A stretch of 35,466 nucleotides of DNA, from NCBI GenBank assembly GCA_021846485.1, contig JAJZWW010000002.1, positions 1 to 35,466 on the forward strand. Direction: 5' to 3'. A program made the position numbers and the translations under genes. Below the pieces are notes generated by a model. That model had not been told where the DNA came from and ran no database searches. It worked only from the letters and a program-made list of their open reading frames with translations. This DNA comes from Actinomycetes bacterium (lineage in GTDB: Bacteria > Actinomycetota > Acidimicrobiia > Acidimicrobiales > Palsa-688). This document shows positions 7,818 through 16,043 of this stretch, piece by piece. The first letter of the stretch is position 1, and every line of letters starts with the position of its first letter.

Positions 7818-8822
7818 ATGAAGGTCGTCGTGGTCGGTGCCGGCCGCATGGGCCGACGTCGGGCGGAGTTGTTGGCACGGCACGGCGCCGTCGAGTCCGT
7901 GGTGGTGGCCAGCCGCAACGAGCCCAGTGCCCGGGCAGTGGCCGACAGCGTCGGCGGTCGCTGCGTACCCCTCGGCGCGGCCCTGGAGGTCCGCCCCGAC
8001 GCGGTCGTGGTGAGCCTGGCCACTGCGAGCCACGCCGAGCACCTGCTCGCGGCGCTTCGCCTCGGCGTGCCCATCCTCACCGAGAAGCCACTCGCCGTCG
8101 ACCTGGCGGGCACCCGTGAGGTGGTCGCCGCCGCTCGAAGCGCCGGGGTGGAGGTGCAGGTCGGCTTCCAGCGTCGGTTCGACCCGGCCTACGTCGAGGC
8201 GGCTCGCCTGGTGGCTACGGGCGCCCTCGGGACTCTCTACCACGTGCACATGACCTCCCACGACCGCGACGTCACGCCCGAGGAGTACATCCCCGGCTCC
8301 GGCGGGATCTTCCGCGACCTCCACGTGCACGACTTCGACGCCGCCCGGTTCCTCACCGGGCGGGAGATCGTCGAGGTCGATGCGCGGGCTTCGGTTCGCG
8401 CCCACCCCCGCTTCGCCCGCCACGACGACTTCGACGTCGCGACGGTCCTCGCAACGATGGACGACGGTCTGGTGGTGACGGTCACCGGGGCGCGCCACGA
8501 CCCTCTGGGCTACGACTTCCGGGTCGAGATGTTCGGCACCGAGGACTCCGTGGCGGCGGGCGCATCCCCCCGGACGCCGCTGCGTTCGCTCGAAGCGGGG
8601 GGACCTGGCGTGCCGGAGCGGCCCTACGAGGGTTTCCTGGACCGCTTTGCCGCAGCCTTCGAGGCGGAGACCAGCGCCTTCGTGGACCTGGTCCTCGGCC
8701 GGGGGACCAACCCCTGCCCGCCCGAGGAAGCGGCTCGGGCGATGGAGGCGGCGGTCGCCTGCGAGCGGTCGGTCGCCGAGCACCGGCCGGTCGGCCTCGC
8801 CGAGGTGCAGGTGCCCGCGTGA
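7818..8822 (+). CDS. iolG: Gfo/Idh/MocA oxidoreductase, inositol 2-dehydrogenase-like
   Basis: NAD(P)-dependent dehydrogenase of 334 aa, normal for IolG. It shows GAGRMG (7-12) at the Rossmann N-terminus, TEKPL with the catalytic K90, and RDLHVHDFD with D167 and H171, the same K-D-H set as in IolG and in the fused protein next door. It is probably an inositol or inositol-isomer dehydrogenase; other sugars cannot be excluded. ATG 7818 has GAGG 5 nt upstream. The TGA overlaps the next start as GTGA, so the two rightward oxidoreductases are coupled. It is a paralogue of the IolG part of the fusion, on the opposite strand. Confidence 0.82.
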   Translation: MKVVVVGAGRMGRRRAELLARHGAVESVVVASRNEPSARAVADSVGGRCVPLGAALEVRPDAVVVSLATASHAEHLLAALRLGVPILTEKPLAVDLAGTREVVAAARSAGVEVQVGFQRRFDPAYVEAARLVATGALGTLYHVHMTSHDRDVTPEEYIPGSGGIFRDLHVHDFDAARFLTGREIVEVDARASVRAHPRFARHDDFDVATVLATMDDGLVVTVTGARHDPLGYDFRVEMFGTEDSVAAGASPRTPLRSLEAGGPGVPERPYEGFLDRFAAAFEAETSAFVDLVLGRGTNPCPPEEAARAMEAAVACERSVAEHRPVGLAEVQVPA

Positions 8823-9997
8823 GCCGGCGACTCGGGATCGGCCTGCTCGGGGTCGGCTGGATGGGGTCGCTGCACACCCGCTCGCTCCGGCGCCTCCCCG
8901 ACCACTACCCCGATCTGGCCACCGGCTGCGACTTCGTCGTCGCCGCGGACCCCAGCCCGGGGGGGCGACGTCGCGCCGTCGAGGAGCTCGGCTACGAGCG
9001 AGCCGAACAGGACTGGCGGGCGGTCGTGGAGGACCCCCGAGTGGACCTGGTCTCGGTCACTGCCCCCAACGCCTTCCACCGGGAGATGTCCCTGGCGGTC
9101 ATCCACGCGGGCAAGGCCCTGTGGGTGGAGAAGCCGGTCGGCCGGGGAGTGGCGGAGACCGCGGAGGTCGCCGGGGCTGCGGCGCGCGCCGCCACGATCT
9201 CGGCCGTCGGCTTCAACTACCGCAACGTCCCGCTCGTGGAGCACGCAGTCGCGCTGATCGCCCGCGGGACCATCGGCCGGCTGACCGGGTTCCGCGGGTG
9301 GTTCCTCGGTGACTACGCGAGCAACCCGTGGGGGCCGCTCAACTGGCGTTTCTCGCGCGCCGGGGCAGGTTCGGGTGCCCTGGGCGACCTGATGTGCCAC
9401 GTCGTCGACCTGGCCGCCACCCTGGTCGGGCCGCTCCAGGAGGTGGTGGCGTCGACCGATGTGGTGGTCCCTCGCCGCCCACTGCCCACGGCGGGAGACG
9501 AGCACTTCAGCACGCTCGACTCGCCGGTCGAGCCGCCCGGCGACGACGTGCCCACCGGCCCCGTCGAGAACGAGGACAGCGCCCGCGCGCTGGTGCGCTT
9601 CACTGGCGGCGCCTCCGGGTTCCTGGAGGTCGGCCGGGCAGTGGTCGGGCCCCACTGCTCTCTCGGCTTCGAGGTCTACGGTAGCGCCGGGTCGCTGCGC
9701 TGGGACTTCGAGCGGATGAACGAGATGGGGCTCTACCGGGCCGACACGCCCGGCGACGCCGGCTACCGGCGGGTGCTCGCCCGACCCGGTCACGGGGAGT
9801 ACGGGCGCTTCCAGCCGGGACCGGCGATCGCCATGGGCTTCGACGACCTGAAGGTCGTGGAGGCGGCGCGGCTGGTGCGGGCCGTCGTGTCCGCCGAGAA
9901 GTGCACCCCGGGGTTGCCCGAGGCGCTGGCCGCCGCCCGGGCACTCGACGCCATGGAGCGGTCGGCGCTGAGCCGGGCATGGGAGCCGGTGGGATGA
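8819..9997 (+). CDS. Gfo/Idh/MocA family oxidoreductase
   Basis: A 392-aa protein with Rossmann motif GVGWMG (11-16), VEKP with K105, and GDLMCHVVD with D190 and H194 in the catalytic-helix position. It is longer than the two IolG-like proteins nearby and has a WGPLNWRFSR segment before the catalytic helix, as in a separate branch of the family that includes scyllo-inositol and other sugar-derivative dehydrogenases. The substrate is not deducible. The GTG start overlaps the upstream stop (GTGA). It is the last gene before the 363-bp gap that precedes the ABC importer, and may share a substrate with that importer. Confidence 0.82.
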   Translation: MSRRLGIGLLGVGWMGSLHTRSLRRLPDHYPDLATGCDFVVAADPSPGGRRRAVEELGYERAEQDWRAVVEDPRVDLVSVTAPNAFHREMSLAVIHAGKALWVEKPVGRGVAETAEVAGAAARAATISAVGFNYRNVPLVEHAVALIARGTIGRLTGFRGWFLGDYASNPWGPLNWRFSRAGAGSGALGDLMCHVVDLAATLVGPLQEVVASTDVVVPRRPLPTAGDEHFSTLDSPVEPPGDDVPTGPVENEDSARALVRFTGGASGFLEVGRAVVGPHCSLGFEVYGSAGSLRWDFERMNEMGLYRADTPGDAGYRRVLARPGHGEYGRFQPGPAIAMGFDDLKVVEAARLVRAVVSAEKCTPGLPEALAAARALDAMERSALSRAWEPVG

Positions 9998-10181
9998 ACC
10001 GCCAGCGCCAGGAGCCCGGCCCCCCGGGGCGGGGCGGCGGAAGCCACGGCGAGCCCGGAGGGCTGCTGCGCCCGAAGGAGCCGGAACGTCTAACGTCGGA
10101 GCTGAACCGGGGGTTCCCGGAGGAGAGGAGGGGGGTCGCGGTCCTGGTCCTGGAAAGCCTCCAGCCATCACAGGAGCAAAG

Positions 10182-10238
10182 ATGCGGGTGGGACGAGCGC
10201 CGAGGACCGCGCCGCCGCACCCCCTCACCTGCGAGTAG
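10182..10238 (+). CDS. Possible 18-aa leader peptide upstream of the ABC importer
   Basis: ATG at 10182 is preceded by AGGAG with a 5-nt spacer, a better ribosome site than most genes here have. The frame reads MRVGRAPRTAPPHPLTCE and stops at TAG 10236-10238, inside the first copy of the 13-bp repeat. It could be an attenuation-type upstream reading frame. The short length means chance cannot be excluded. Confidence 0.25.
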   Translation: MRVGRAPRTAPPHPLTCE

Positions 10239-10257
10239 TAGCAACGAGTGGTAGCAA
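10232..10257 (+). repeat. Tandem direct repeat of 13 bp before the ABC importer
   Basis: CGAGTAGTAGCAA (10232-10244) is followed directly by CGAGTGGTAGCAA (10245-10257), 12 of 13 bases identical. Such head-to-tail half-sites are a common form of operator for a DNA-binding dimer. The binding protein is unknown; no regulator gene stands next to it. Confidence 0.45.
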
Positions 10258-10360
10258 TCTGCCGGCGGCACCATCCCGGCCCCGGCCCGCTCCGCGGACC
10301 GCACGGCCCCGCCGGAGAGCAAGGCATCAACGTTCCAACCAGAATGGGGGAATCCTCAGC

Positions 10361-11494
10361 ATGTCCTACGAAGTGAAAGAAGTCGACCCGCGCGAGCGGG
10401 AGCTGTCCCGCCGCCGGTTCCTCAAGCGAGCCGGGGCCGCCGCCCTGGCCGTCCCGGCACTCAGCACCGTGCTCGAGGCCTGCGGGACCTCGTCGCCGGG
10501 GACCGCCAACGCCTCCAGCTTCGGGCCCAACGGCAAGGACCCGTTCGGCAAGCATCCCAACTGGACCTTCGCCCTGATCAACCACGTGACGACCAACCCG
10601 TTCTTCGTGCCGACCCGCTACGGCGCCCAGGACGCCTGCGCCCTCCTCGGGGTCAGCTACACCTGGACCGGTTCGGCGAACTCGATCGTGCCGCACATGG
10701 TCTCGGCCATGAACACCGCCATCGCCGACAAGGTCCACGGCATCGGGGTGCCGGTGATCGACCCCACTGCCTTCATCAAGCCCACCGACGACGCCCTCAC
10801 CGAGGGCATCCCGGTCGTGGCCTACAACGCCAACCCGCCGGCCAACTCCAAGAACAACCAGATGGCCTACATCGGCCAGAACCTGTTCCAGGCCGGAGTG
10901 CTGGCCGGCCACAAGATCCTCAGCTACGTCTCCAAGGGCGACCTGGTCGGCGGGATGATCGCCACCCCGGGCACCGCCAACATCCAGCCCCGCATGGACG
11001 GGGCGAAGTCCGTGCTGGAGCCGGCCGGGGTCAACCTGGTCGAGGTGGCCACCGGCGCCCAGCTCTCCCAGGAGTTCTCGACGGTGCCCAGCTGGTACCT
11101 CGGGCACAAGGACGTCAAGTTCCTCTACGCGGTCGACGACGGCTCCGGCGAGGCGGTCGCCGAGACGATCACCAAGTACAACCTGAAGGGCAAGGTGCAC
11201 GGGTCGGGGTGGGACGTCGCCGTCCCGGAGCTGAAGGCCGTGAAGAACGGATCGCTGGACTTCTCCATCGACCAGCAGGCGTACCTCCAGGGCTTCATCC
11301 CGATCGTGCAGCTCTTCTTCTACCAGCTGTCGGGAGGCTTGATGCGGCCGTGCAACACCGACACCGGCCTCAACTTCATCACCTCCACCAACGTCGACAG
11401 CTACCTCAACGTCCCCTCCCGGTACGAGGGCAGCACCACCGCCGAGAAGGTCCTGTCGGTTCCCTCGAAGATCCCGGAGGTAGCGCTGCAATGA
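10361..11494 (+). CDS. Sugar ABC transporter substrate-binding lipoprotein (periplasmic-binding-protein type 4)
   Basis: Extracytoplasmic sugar-binding component of a CUT2-like importer, 377 aa. The N-terminus has a twin-arginine signal SRRRFLK (16-22), a hydrophobic stretch, and a lipobox LEAC with the lipidated cysteine C41, so the protein is probably exported folded and anchored to the membrane. The mature part looks like a ribose/xylose-type two-lobed binding protein (for example the NHVTTNPFF and GIPVVAYNAN segments). It overlaps the permease start by ATGA. The nearby inositol dehydrogenases and pentose genes suggest inositol, xylose or a related polyol or sugar, but the ligand is not shown by the sequence. 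Confidence 0.88.
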   Translation: MSYEVKEVDPRERELSRRRFLKRAGAAALAVPALSTVLEACGTSSPGTANASSFGPNGKDPFGKHPNWTFALINHVTTNPFFVPTRYGAQDACALLGVSYTWTGSANSIVPHMVSAMNTAIADKVHGIGVPVIDPTAFIKPTDDALTEGIPVVAYNANPPANSKNNQMAYIGQNLFQAGVLAGHKILSYVSKGDLVGGMIATPGTANIQPRMDGAKSVLEPAGVNLVEVATGAQLSQEFSTVPSWYLGHKDVKFLYAVDDGSGEAVAETITKYNLKGKVHGSGWDVAVPELKAVKNGSLDFSIDQQAYLQGFIPIVQLFFYQLSGGLMRPCNTDTGLNFITSTNVDSYLNVPSRYEGSTTAEKVLSVPSKIPEVALQ

Positions 11495-12528
11495 GCCAGG
11501 CCATCCTTCCCCATGCCGGCGGAGACACCTACGCGACCCCCTCCGCCCGTACGGCTGGGAGGAGTGGCATTGGCTGGCGCGTGCTGGTCGAGCGGCGCGA
11601 GGCGGCGATCCTGGTCGTCGCCATCGCGCTCTTCGTCTACTTCACCGTCGCCTCGGCCAACTTCCTCACCGTCGCCGACCTGCAGAACCTCTCGCAGTTC
11701 GTGGGGCCGGTCGCGGTGATCGGGGCCGGCGAGGTGATGCTGCTCGTGTGCGCCGAGGTCGACCTGTCCGCCGGGACCGTGTTCGTGTTCATGCCCTTCG
11801 TCGTGTACTACGCGAACCAGGACCTGGGTCTGCCGATGCTGGCCTCGATCGTCGTCGCAGTGGTGGTCGCCGGCGTGGTGGGGGCGCTGAACGGGATCAT
11901 CACCACCAGCCTCAACGTGCCGTCGTTCATCACGACCCTCGGCATGCTGTTCGCCCTGGACGGGATCATGCTGGTCACCTCCAACGCCGCGCAGCTCACC
12001 ATGCCGACCGTCGGCACGCTCTCCAACGTCTTCGGCGGCTACGGGTGGTCGGAGATCATCTGGTCGGTGGTGTTGGTGGCCATCATGTACGTCGTGCTCA
12101 ACCGGACCCGCTTCGGCATGCACACTGTCGCCGCCGGGGGCAACCTGGTCGGCGCCTCCGAGGCCGGCGTGCCGGTGAACCGGGTGAAGATCTGGTGCTT
12201 CGTGATCTGCTCGGCGCTGTCGGGGCTCATTGGGATCGTCGACGCCACCCGCATCACCGTGCTCGACCCGGGCAACCCCGGGACCCAGGAGATGTTCTAC
12301 GCCATCGCGGCCGCGGTCATCGGCGGAACCGCCCTGACCGGAGGCAGCGGCACGGTGATCGGCGCGTTCGTCGGCGCCGTGGTCCTCGGCGTGCTGTTCG
12401 TCGGGCTCACCATCGTCGGCATCAGCGCCAACGCCTTCGTGCTGATCCTCGGAGCGGCCATCCTCGGGGCGATGATCGCCAACGTCCAGCTCGCCAGGTT
12501 CGCCGAGAAGAGGAAGCTGCCGTCGTGA
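11491..12528 (+). CDS. Sugar ABC transporter permease (RbsC/AraH type)
   Basis: Membrane subunit of the importer. The 345-aa protein has a cytoplasmic N-terminus of about 35 residues and then about eight to ten hydrophobic segments. It carries the EVDLSAG motif and the cytoplasmic ATPase-contact loop (TRFGMHTVAAGGNLVGASEAG then GVPVNRVK) typical of ribose-type permeases. The ATG at 11491 overlaps the binding-protein stop (ATGA) and has GGAGG 10 nt upstream, which decides the start over the longer open frame beginning upstream. Its end overlaps the ATPase start by GTGA. Confidence 0.9.
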   Translation: MSQAILPHAGGDTYATPSARTAGRSGIGWRVLVERREAAILVVAIALFVYFTVASANFLTVADLQNLSQFVGPVAVIGAGEVMLLVCAEVDLSAGTVFVFMPFVVYYANQDLGLPMLASIVVAVVVAGVVGALNGIITTSLNVPSFITTLGMLFALDGIMLVTSNAAQLTMPTVGTLSNVFGGYGWSEIIWSVVLVAIMYVVLNRTRFGMHTVAAGGNLVGASEAGVPVNRVKIWCFVICSALSGLIGIVDATRITVLDPGNPGTQEMFYAIAAAVIGGTALTGGSGTVIGAFVGAVVLGVLFVGLTIVGISANAFVLILGAAILGAMIANVQLARFAEKRKLPS

Positions 12529-13352
12529 CCACCACCGACCTCCACGCCGCCCGCCACGACCGCTCCGTCGCGGGCGAGGAGATCCTCCGGACCGAGGGCA
12601 TCACCAAGCACTTCGGGCCGGTCGTCGCGCTGCGGGGAGTGGACATGCACCTCCGCCGCGGGGAGGTGCTCGGCCTGGTCGGGGACAACGGGGCGGGCAA
12701 GACCACCTTCGTGAAGATCCTCTGCGGCTACCAGCGGCCCGACGCCGGCAAGATGTTCGTCGAGGGCCAGGAGGTGCACTTCCGCTCGGTCAGCGACTCC
12801 CGGGCCGTGGGAATCGAGACGGTCTACCAGGATCTCGCCCTGGTCCCGCAGCTCCCGGTCTACAAGAACCTGTTCCTCAAGCGGGAGATCGTCGCCGGTG
12901 GCCGGCTCGGGTTCCTGTCCGACAACAAGATGCGCAGGCTCGCCCGTCAGTACCTCGGCGACATCAAGGTGAACGTCCCCTCGGTCGACGCCCCCGTCGA
13001 GCGACTCTCCGGCGGTCAGCGCCAGGCGATCGCCGTCGCCCGGGCGACCCGCTCCGACGTCAAGATCCTGCTGCTCGACGAACCGCTGTCGGCGATGGGC
13101 GCCAAGGAGTCGGCACTGATCATCGACTTGGTCCGCGACCTGTCGAAGAACCGCGGCGTGTCGATCATCGTGATCGACCACAACTACGCCCACATTTTCG
13201 AGCTGTGCGACCGGGTCAACGTCATCCACCAGGGCGTCGTGAGCTTCGACAAGCCGGTGGGGGACACCTCCTTGGAGGAGCTCACCAGCTACATGGTCTC
13301 GGAGTACCGCCAGGAGATCATGTCCGGGCGCGCGGCGCGCCAGGACGGCTGA
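12525..13352 (+). CDS. Sugar ABC transporter ATP-binding protein, single nucleotide-binding domain
   Basis: Energises the importer. The 275-aa protein has Walker A GDNGAGKTT (53-61), Q-loop YQD (101-103), signature LSGGQRQ (161-167), Walker B ILLLDEP (181-187) and the H-loop histidine H219. It has one ATPase domain, unlike the duplicated (about 500 aa) RbsA/XylG/AraG ATPases, so it resembles FrcA-type short ATPases and should act as a homodimer. The ALSAMG segment after Walker B is usual for this branch. The GTG start overlaps the permease stop (GTGA). Its last 35 bp overlap the 3' end of xylB on the other strand. Confidence 0.9.
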   Translation: MTTTDLHAARHDRSVAGEEILRTEGITKHFGPVVALRGVDMHLRRGEVLGLVGDNGAGKTTFVKILCGYQRPDAGKMFVEGQEVHFRSVSDSRAVGIETVYQDLALVPQLPVYKNLFLKREIVAGGRLGFLSDNKMRRLARQYLGDIKVNVPSVDAPVERLSGGQRQAIAVARATRSDVKILLLDEPLSAMGAKESALIIDLVRDLSKNRGVSIIVIDHNYAHIFELCDRVNVIHQGVVSFDKPVGDTSLEELTSYMVSEYRQEIMSGRAARQDG

Positions 13353-14754
13353 GGCCGGCTCCCGGTCGGTCAGCGGTCAGGTCCCGGACGGCGGCGTAGC
13401 GCTCCCGCACCGCGGGGTCGGGCTCGGCCTCGCGCACGGTGGCCGGCGACGCCTCCCAGGTTGGCGGCCGGTCCCCGCCGGCGCGCGCCCACGCCGCCTG
13501 GAGGGCGGCGCCGTCGGCCACGTGCTCCCCCTCGGTGGGCACCACCACGGGTAGCCCGAGGATCGCGGGGGCGAGGGTGACCACCGCCGGGTTGCGCGCG
13601 CCGCCCCCGACGAGCAGCGCCCGGCGCGCCTCGACGCCGCTGCGGCGCAGCTGGTCCAGCCCGTCGGCGAGGCCGCACAAGAGCCCCTCGACGGCGGCCC
13701 GGGCGACGTTGGCGGCCACCAGGTTGGTGTCGGTGAGTCCGTGGAGGGCGCCGGTGGCGTCGGGCCGGTTGGGGGTGCGCTCCCCGACCAGGTAGGGGAC
13801 GAGCACCAGTCCCTCCGCCCCCGGCGGGGAGGAGAGTGCGAGCTCGGCGAGGCGGGAGGCGGACACCCCGAGCAGGCGGCAGGCCGCCTGAAGCACCCCA
13901 GCCCCGTTGAGGGTGCACACCAGCGGCAGGAACGCGCCCGTCGCGTCGGCGAAGCCGGCTACCGCCCCGGAGGGGTCGGCGGTCGGGGAGGCGTTCACCG
14001 CGGTCACCACGCCCGAGGTGCCGATGGAGACGACCACGTCACCGGCGGCGGCACCGAGCCCGAGCGCGGATGCGGCGTTGTCGCCGGCGCCGGGGGCGAC
14101 GAGAGCCCCGCCCGGGCTCTCCCCGACGACCTCTGCGGGGGCGGCCACCCGGGGCAGCCCCGGCGCCCGGCCCATGGCCAACCCGAGCAGGTCGGGGCGC
14201 CACGCCCCCGTCACCGGTGACCAGTACCCCGTGCCGCTGGCGTCGCTGCGGTCAGTGGTGAGCGCCGCCGCCGCCCCTTGTAGCCGCCAGGTCAGCCAGT
14301 CGTGGGGCAGGCACACCGCTGCCGTCGCCGCGGCGTTCGCTGGCTCGTGCTCCGCCAGCCACCGCAGCTTGGTGACCGTGAACGACGCCACCGGCACCGA
14401 CCCGACCGCCTCCGCCCACGCCGCCGCACCCCCTGGTAGCTCGGCCACCAGGTCGGCGGCCGCGGCAGCGGAGCGGGTGTCGTGCCACAGCAGCGCGTCG
14501 CGCACCACCTCGCCGGAGCCGTCGAGGCACACCATCCCGTGCTGCTGGCCGGCGACGGCGATGGCTGCCACGTCATCGAGACCGCCGGCATCGGACGCGG
14601 CCTCCTGGAGCGCCGCCCACCACGCCTCCGGTGGGACCTCCGAACCAGGGGGGTGGGCGGACCGCCCGGTGCGCACCGCCTCGCCGGTGTCGGCGTCGCG
14701 TACGACCACCTTGCAAGCGGTGGTGGACGAGTCGACCCCGGCGACCAGCGCCAT
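13318..14754 (-). CDS. xylB: Xylulokinase (XylB), FGGY family
   Basis: Phosphorylates D-xylulose to xylulose-5-phosphate. The 478-aa FGGY kinase shows the N-terminal ATPase-fold motif GVDSSTTACK (6-15), the substrate motif GQQHGMV (69-75), the catalytic base D225 in GAGDNAASALG, and IGTSGVV (244-250). Length is normal. It starts 6 nt after the xylA stop and is co-transcribed with it. Xylose isomerase directly upstream makes xylulokinase the most likely activity among FGGY kinases. The 3' end overlaps the ABC ATPase gene tail-to-tail by 35 bp, leaving no room for a terminator between them. Confidence 0.92.
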   Translation of the reverse strand: MALVAGVDSSTTACKVVVRDADTGEAVRTGRSAHPPGSEVPPEAWWAALQEAASDAGGLDDVAAIAVAGQQHGMVCLDGSGEVVRDALLWHDTRSAAAAADLVAELPGGAAAWAEAVGSVPVASFTVTKLRWLAEHEPANAAATAAVCLPHDWLTWRLQGAAAALTTDRSDASGTGYWSPVTGAWRPDLLGLAMGRAPGLPRVAAPAEVVGESPGGALVAPGAGDNAASALGLGAAAGDVVVSIGTSGVVTAVNASPTADPSGAVAGFADATGAFLPLVCTLNGAGVLQAACRLLGVSASRLAELALSSPPGAEGLVLVPYLVGERTPNRPDATGALHGLTDTNLVAANVARAAVEGLLCGLADGLDQLRRSGVEARRALLVGGGARNPAVVTLAPAILGLPVVVPTEGEHVADGAALQAAWARAGGDRPPTWEASPATVREAEPDPAVRERYAAVRDLTADRPGAGLSRPGAPRART

Positions 14755-14760
14755 CGGGCC

Positions 14761-15960
14761 CTACCGGGCACCCATCAGGTGCTCGAGGGCCAGCTGGTTG
14801 AGGCGCACGAACCCGTAGCCCCGCTCGCCCAGCTTGTCGGCGTCGAAGTCCTCCCAGGCCCCCCGGTCGGCGCGCAGGCCCTCGGCCGTCTCGCCGGGGT
14901 CGAGGGTCGGGGTGGTGAGGGTGGTGACCCCCGACACCTCCAGCGCCTCGGCGACCTCCGGGTCGGCGCGGTAGCTCGCCGCCCGCTGGGCGAGCAGCAG
15001 GTAGGTGCGCATGTTGGCCGCCGCCGAGTCCCACACGCCGCCGTCGTCCTCGGTGCGTGACGGCTTGTAGTCGAAGTGCCGCGGTCCGTCGTAGGCCGGG
15101 CCGCCACCGGGGGCGCCGTGCTCGAGCAGGTCCACCAGGAAGAAGGCGTTGACCAGGTCCCCGTGGCCGAAGACCAGGTCCTGGTCGAACTTGATCGACC
15201 GCTGCCCGTTGAGGTCGAGGTGGAACAGCTTCCCGGCCCAAAGCGCCTGGGCGACGCCGTGGGCGTAGTTGAGCCCGGCCATCTGCTCGTGCCCCACCTC
15301 GGGGTTGACCCCCACCATGTCGGCGTGCTCGAGGCCGGCGATGAACGCCAGGGCGTGGCCGACGGTTGGCAGGAGGATGTCGCCCCGGGGCTCGTTGGGC
15401 TTGGGCTCGAGGGCGAAGCGGATCGGCCAGCCCCGGTCGCGCACCCACCCTGCGAGGGTGTCGATCGCCTCCCGGTAGCGGTCCAGGGCAGCCCGGACGT
15501 CCTTGGCCCCCTCGAACTCCGAGCCTTCCCGCCCGCCCCAGAACACGTAGGTCGTCGCGCCCAGCTCGGCCGCCAGCTCCAGGTTGCGCATCACCTTGCG
15601 CACGGCGTAGCGCCGCACGGCCCGGTCGTTGCTCGTGAAACCGCCGTCTTTGAACACCGGGTGGGTGAACAGGTTGGTGGTCATCATCGGGACCACCATC
15701 CCCGTCTCCTCCAGCGCCTCCCGGAAACGGGCGATCGCCGCGTCCCGTGCTGCCGGGGTCGACCCCGGCGGGACCAGGTCGTCGTCGTGGAAGGTGATCC
15801 CCCACGCGCCGAGCTCGGCCAGCCGGTGCACCGCCCGGACCGGATCGAGAGGTGCGCGGGTTGCGTCCCCGAAAGTGTCACGGGCCTGCCAGCTCACGGT
15901 CCACAGACCGAAGCTGAACCGGTCGGACGGGCCGGGGTGGGGAGGGGAAGGGGCGGCCAC
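14761..15960 (-). CDS. xylA: Xylose isomerase (XylA)
   Basis: Isomerises D-xylose to D-xylulose. In the 399-aa product the known Streptomyces-type active-site residues all appear, each shifted by four: H58, D61, W141, E185, K187, E221, H224, D249, D259, D261 and D291. This includes both metal sites and the hydride-shift lysine pair region. The GTG at 15960 is chosen because GGAGG (15973-15969) lies 8 nt upstream; the ATG at 15966 and the GTG at 15969 would be too close to it. It is third in the operon uxaA - MDH family - xylA - xylB, 83 bp after the previous gene. Confidence 0.95.
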   Translation of the reverse strand: MAAPSPPHPGPSDRFSFGLWTVSWQARDTFGDATRAPLDPVRAVHRLAELGAWGITFHDDDLVPPGSTPAARDAAIARFREALEETGMVVPMMTTNLFTHPVFKDGGFTSNDRAVRRYAVRKVMRNLELAAELGATTYVFWGGREGSEFEGAKDVRAALDRYREAIDTLAGWVRDRGWPIRFALEPKPNEPRGDILLPTVGHALAFIAGLEHADMVGVNPEVGHEQMAGLNYAHGVAQALWAGKLFHLDLNGQRSIKFDQDLVFGHGDLVNAFFLVDLLEHGAPGGGPAYDGPRHFDYKPSRTEDDGGVWDSAAANMRTYLLLAQRAASYRADPEVAEALEVSGVTTLTTPTLDPGETAEGLRADRGAWEDFDADKLGERGYGFVRLNQLALEHLMGAR

Positions 15961-15968
15961 GATCATCA

Positions 15969-15973
15969 CCTCC
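15969..15973 (-). promoter_or_regulatory. Ribosome binding site that decides the xylA start
   Basis: GGAGG at 15973-15969 is followed by TGATGATC and then GTG at 15960. Spacing of 8 nt favours that GTG over the in-frame ATG at 15966 (2 nt away) and GTG at 15969 (overlapping). Confidence 0.65.
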
Positions 15974-16043
15974 GATGCTCGGGGTACGAGGCGAGACCCA
16001 CGGTAGCGCCGTCCGGCGCCAGCTGCCCCCTGGGGATCTCAGC

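Larger units (their letters stand above)
9998..10360 (+). other. 363-bp leader region of the ABC importer operon
   Basis: No convincing full-size gene. It contains, in order, TAACGT at 10091-10096 (possible -10), an inverted repeat GAACC-GGG-GGTTC at 10104-10116, a purine-rich stretch, a tiny reading frame at 10182-10238, a 13-bp tandem repeat at 10232-10257, and a GC-rich stretch up to the binding-protein start. The density of small signals suggests regulation of importer expression in a long 5' leader. Confidence 0.4.

Noticed and set aside
9994..10254. An 86-codon frame whose ATG overlaps the stop of the preceding oxidoreductase (ATGA)
   Set aside because: The overlap mimics operon coupling, but the product is Gly/Pro/Arg-rich without fold or family, and it spans the leader signals of the importer.
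8624..11491. A 955-codon minus-strand open frame opposite the oxidoreductase and binding-protein genes
   Set aside because: It is composed of Gly/Arg/Val/Asp-rich sequence without any motif and crosses an intergenic region; the plus-strand genes explain the DNA.
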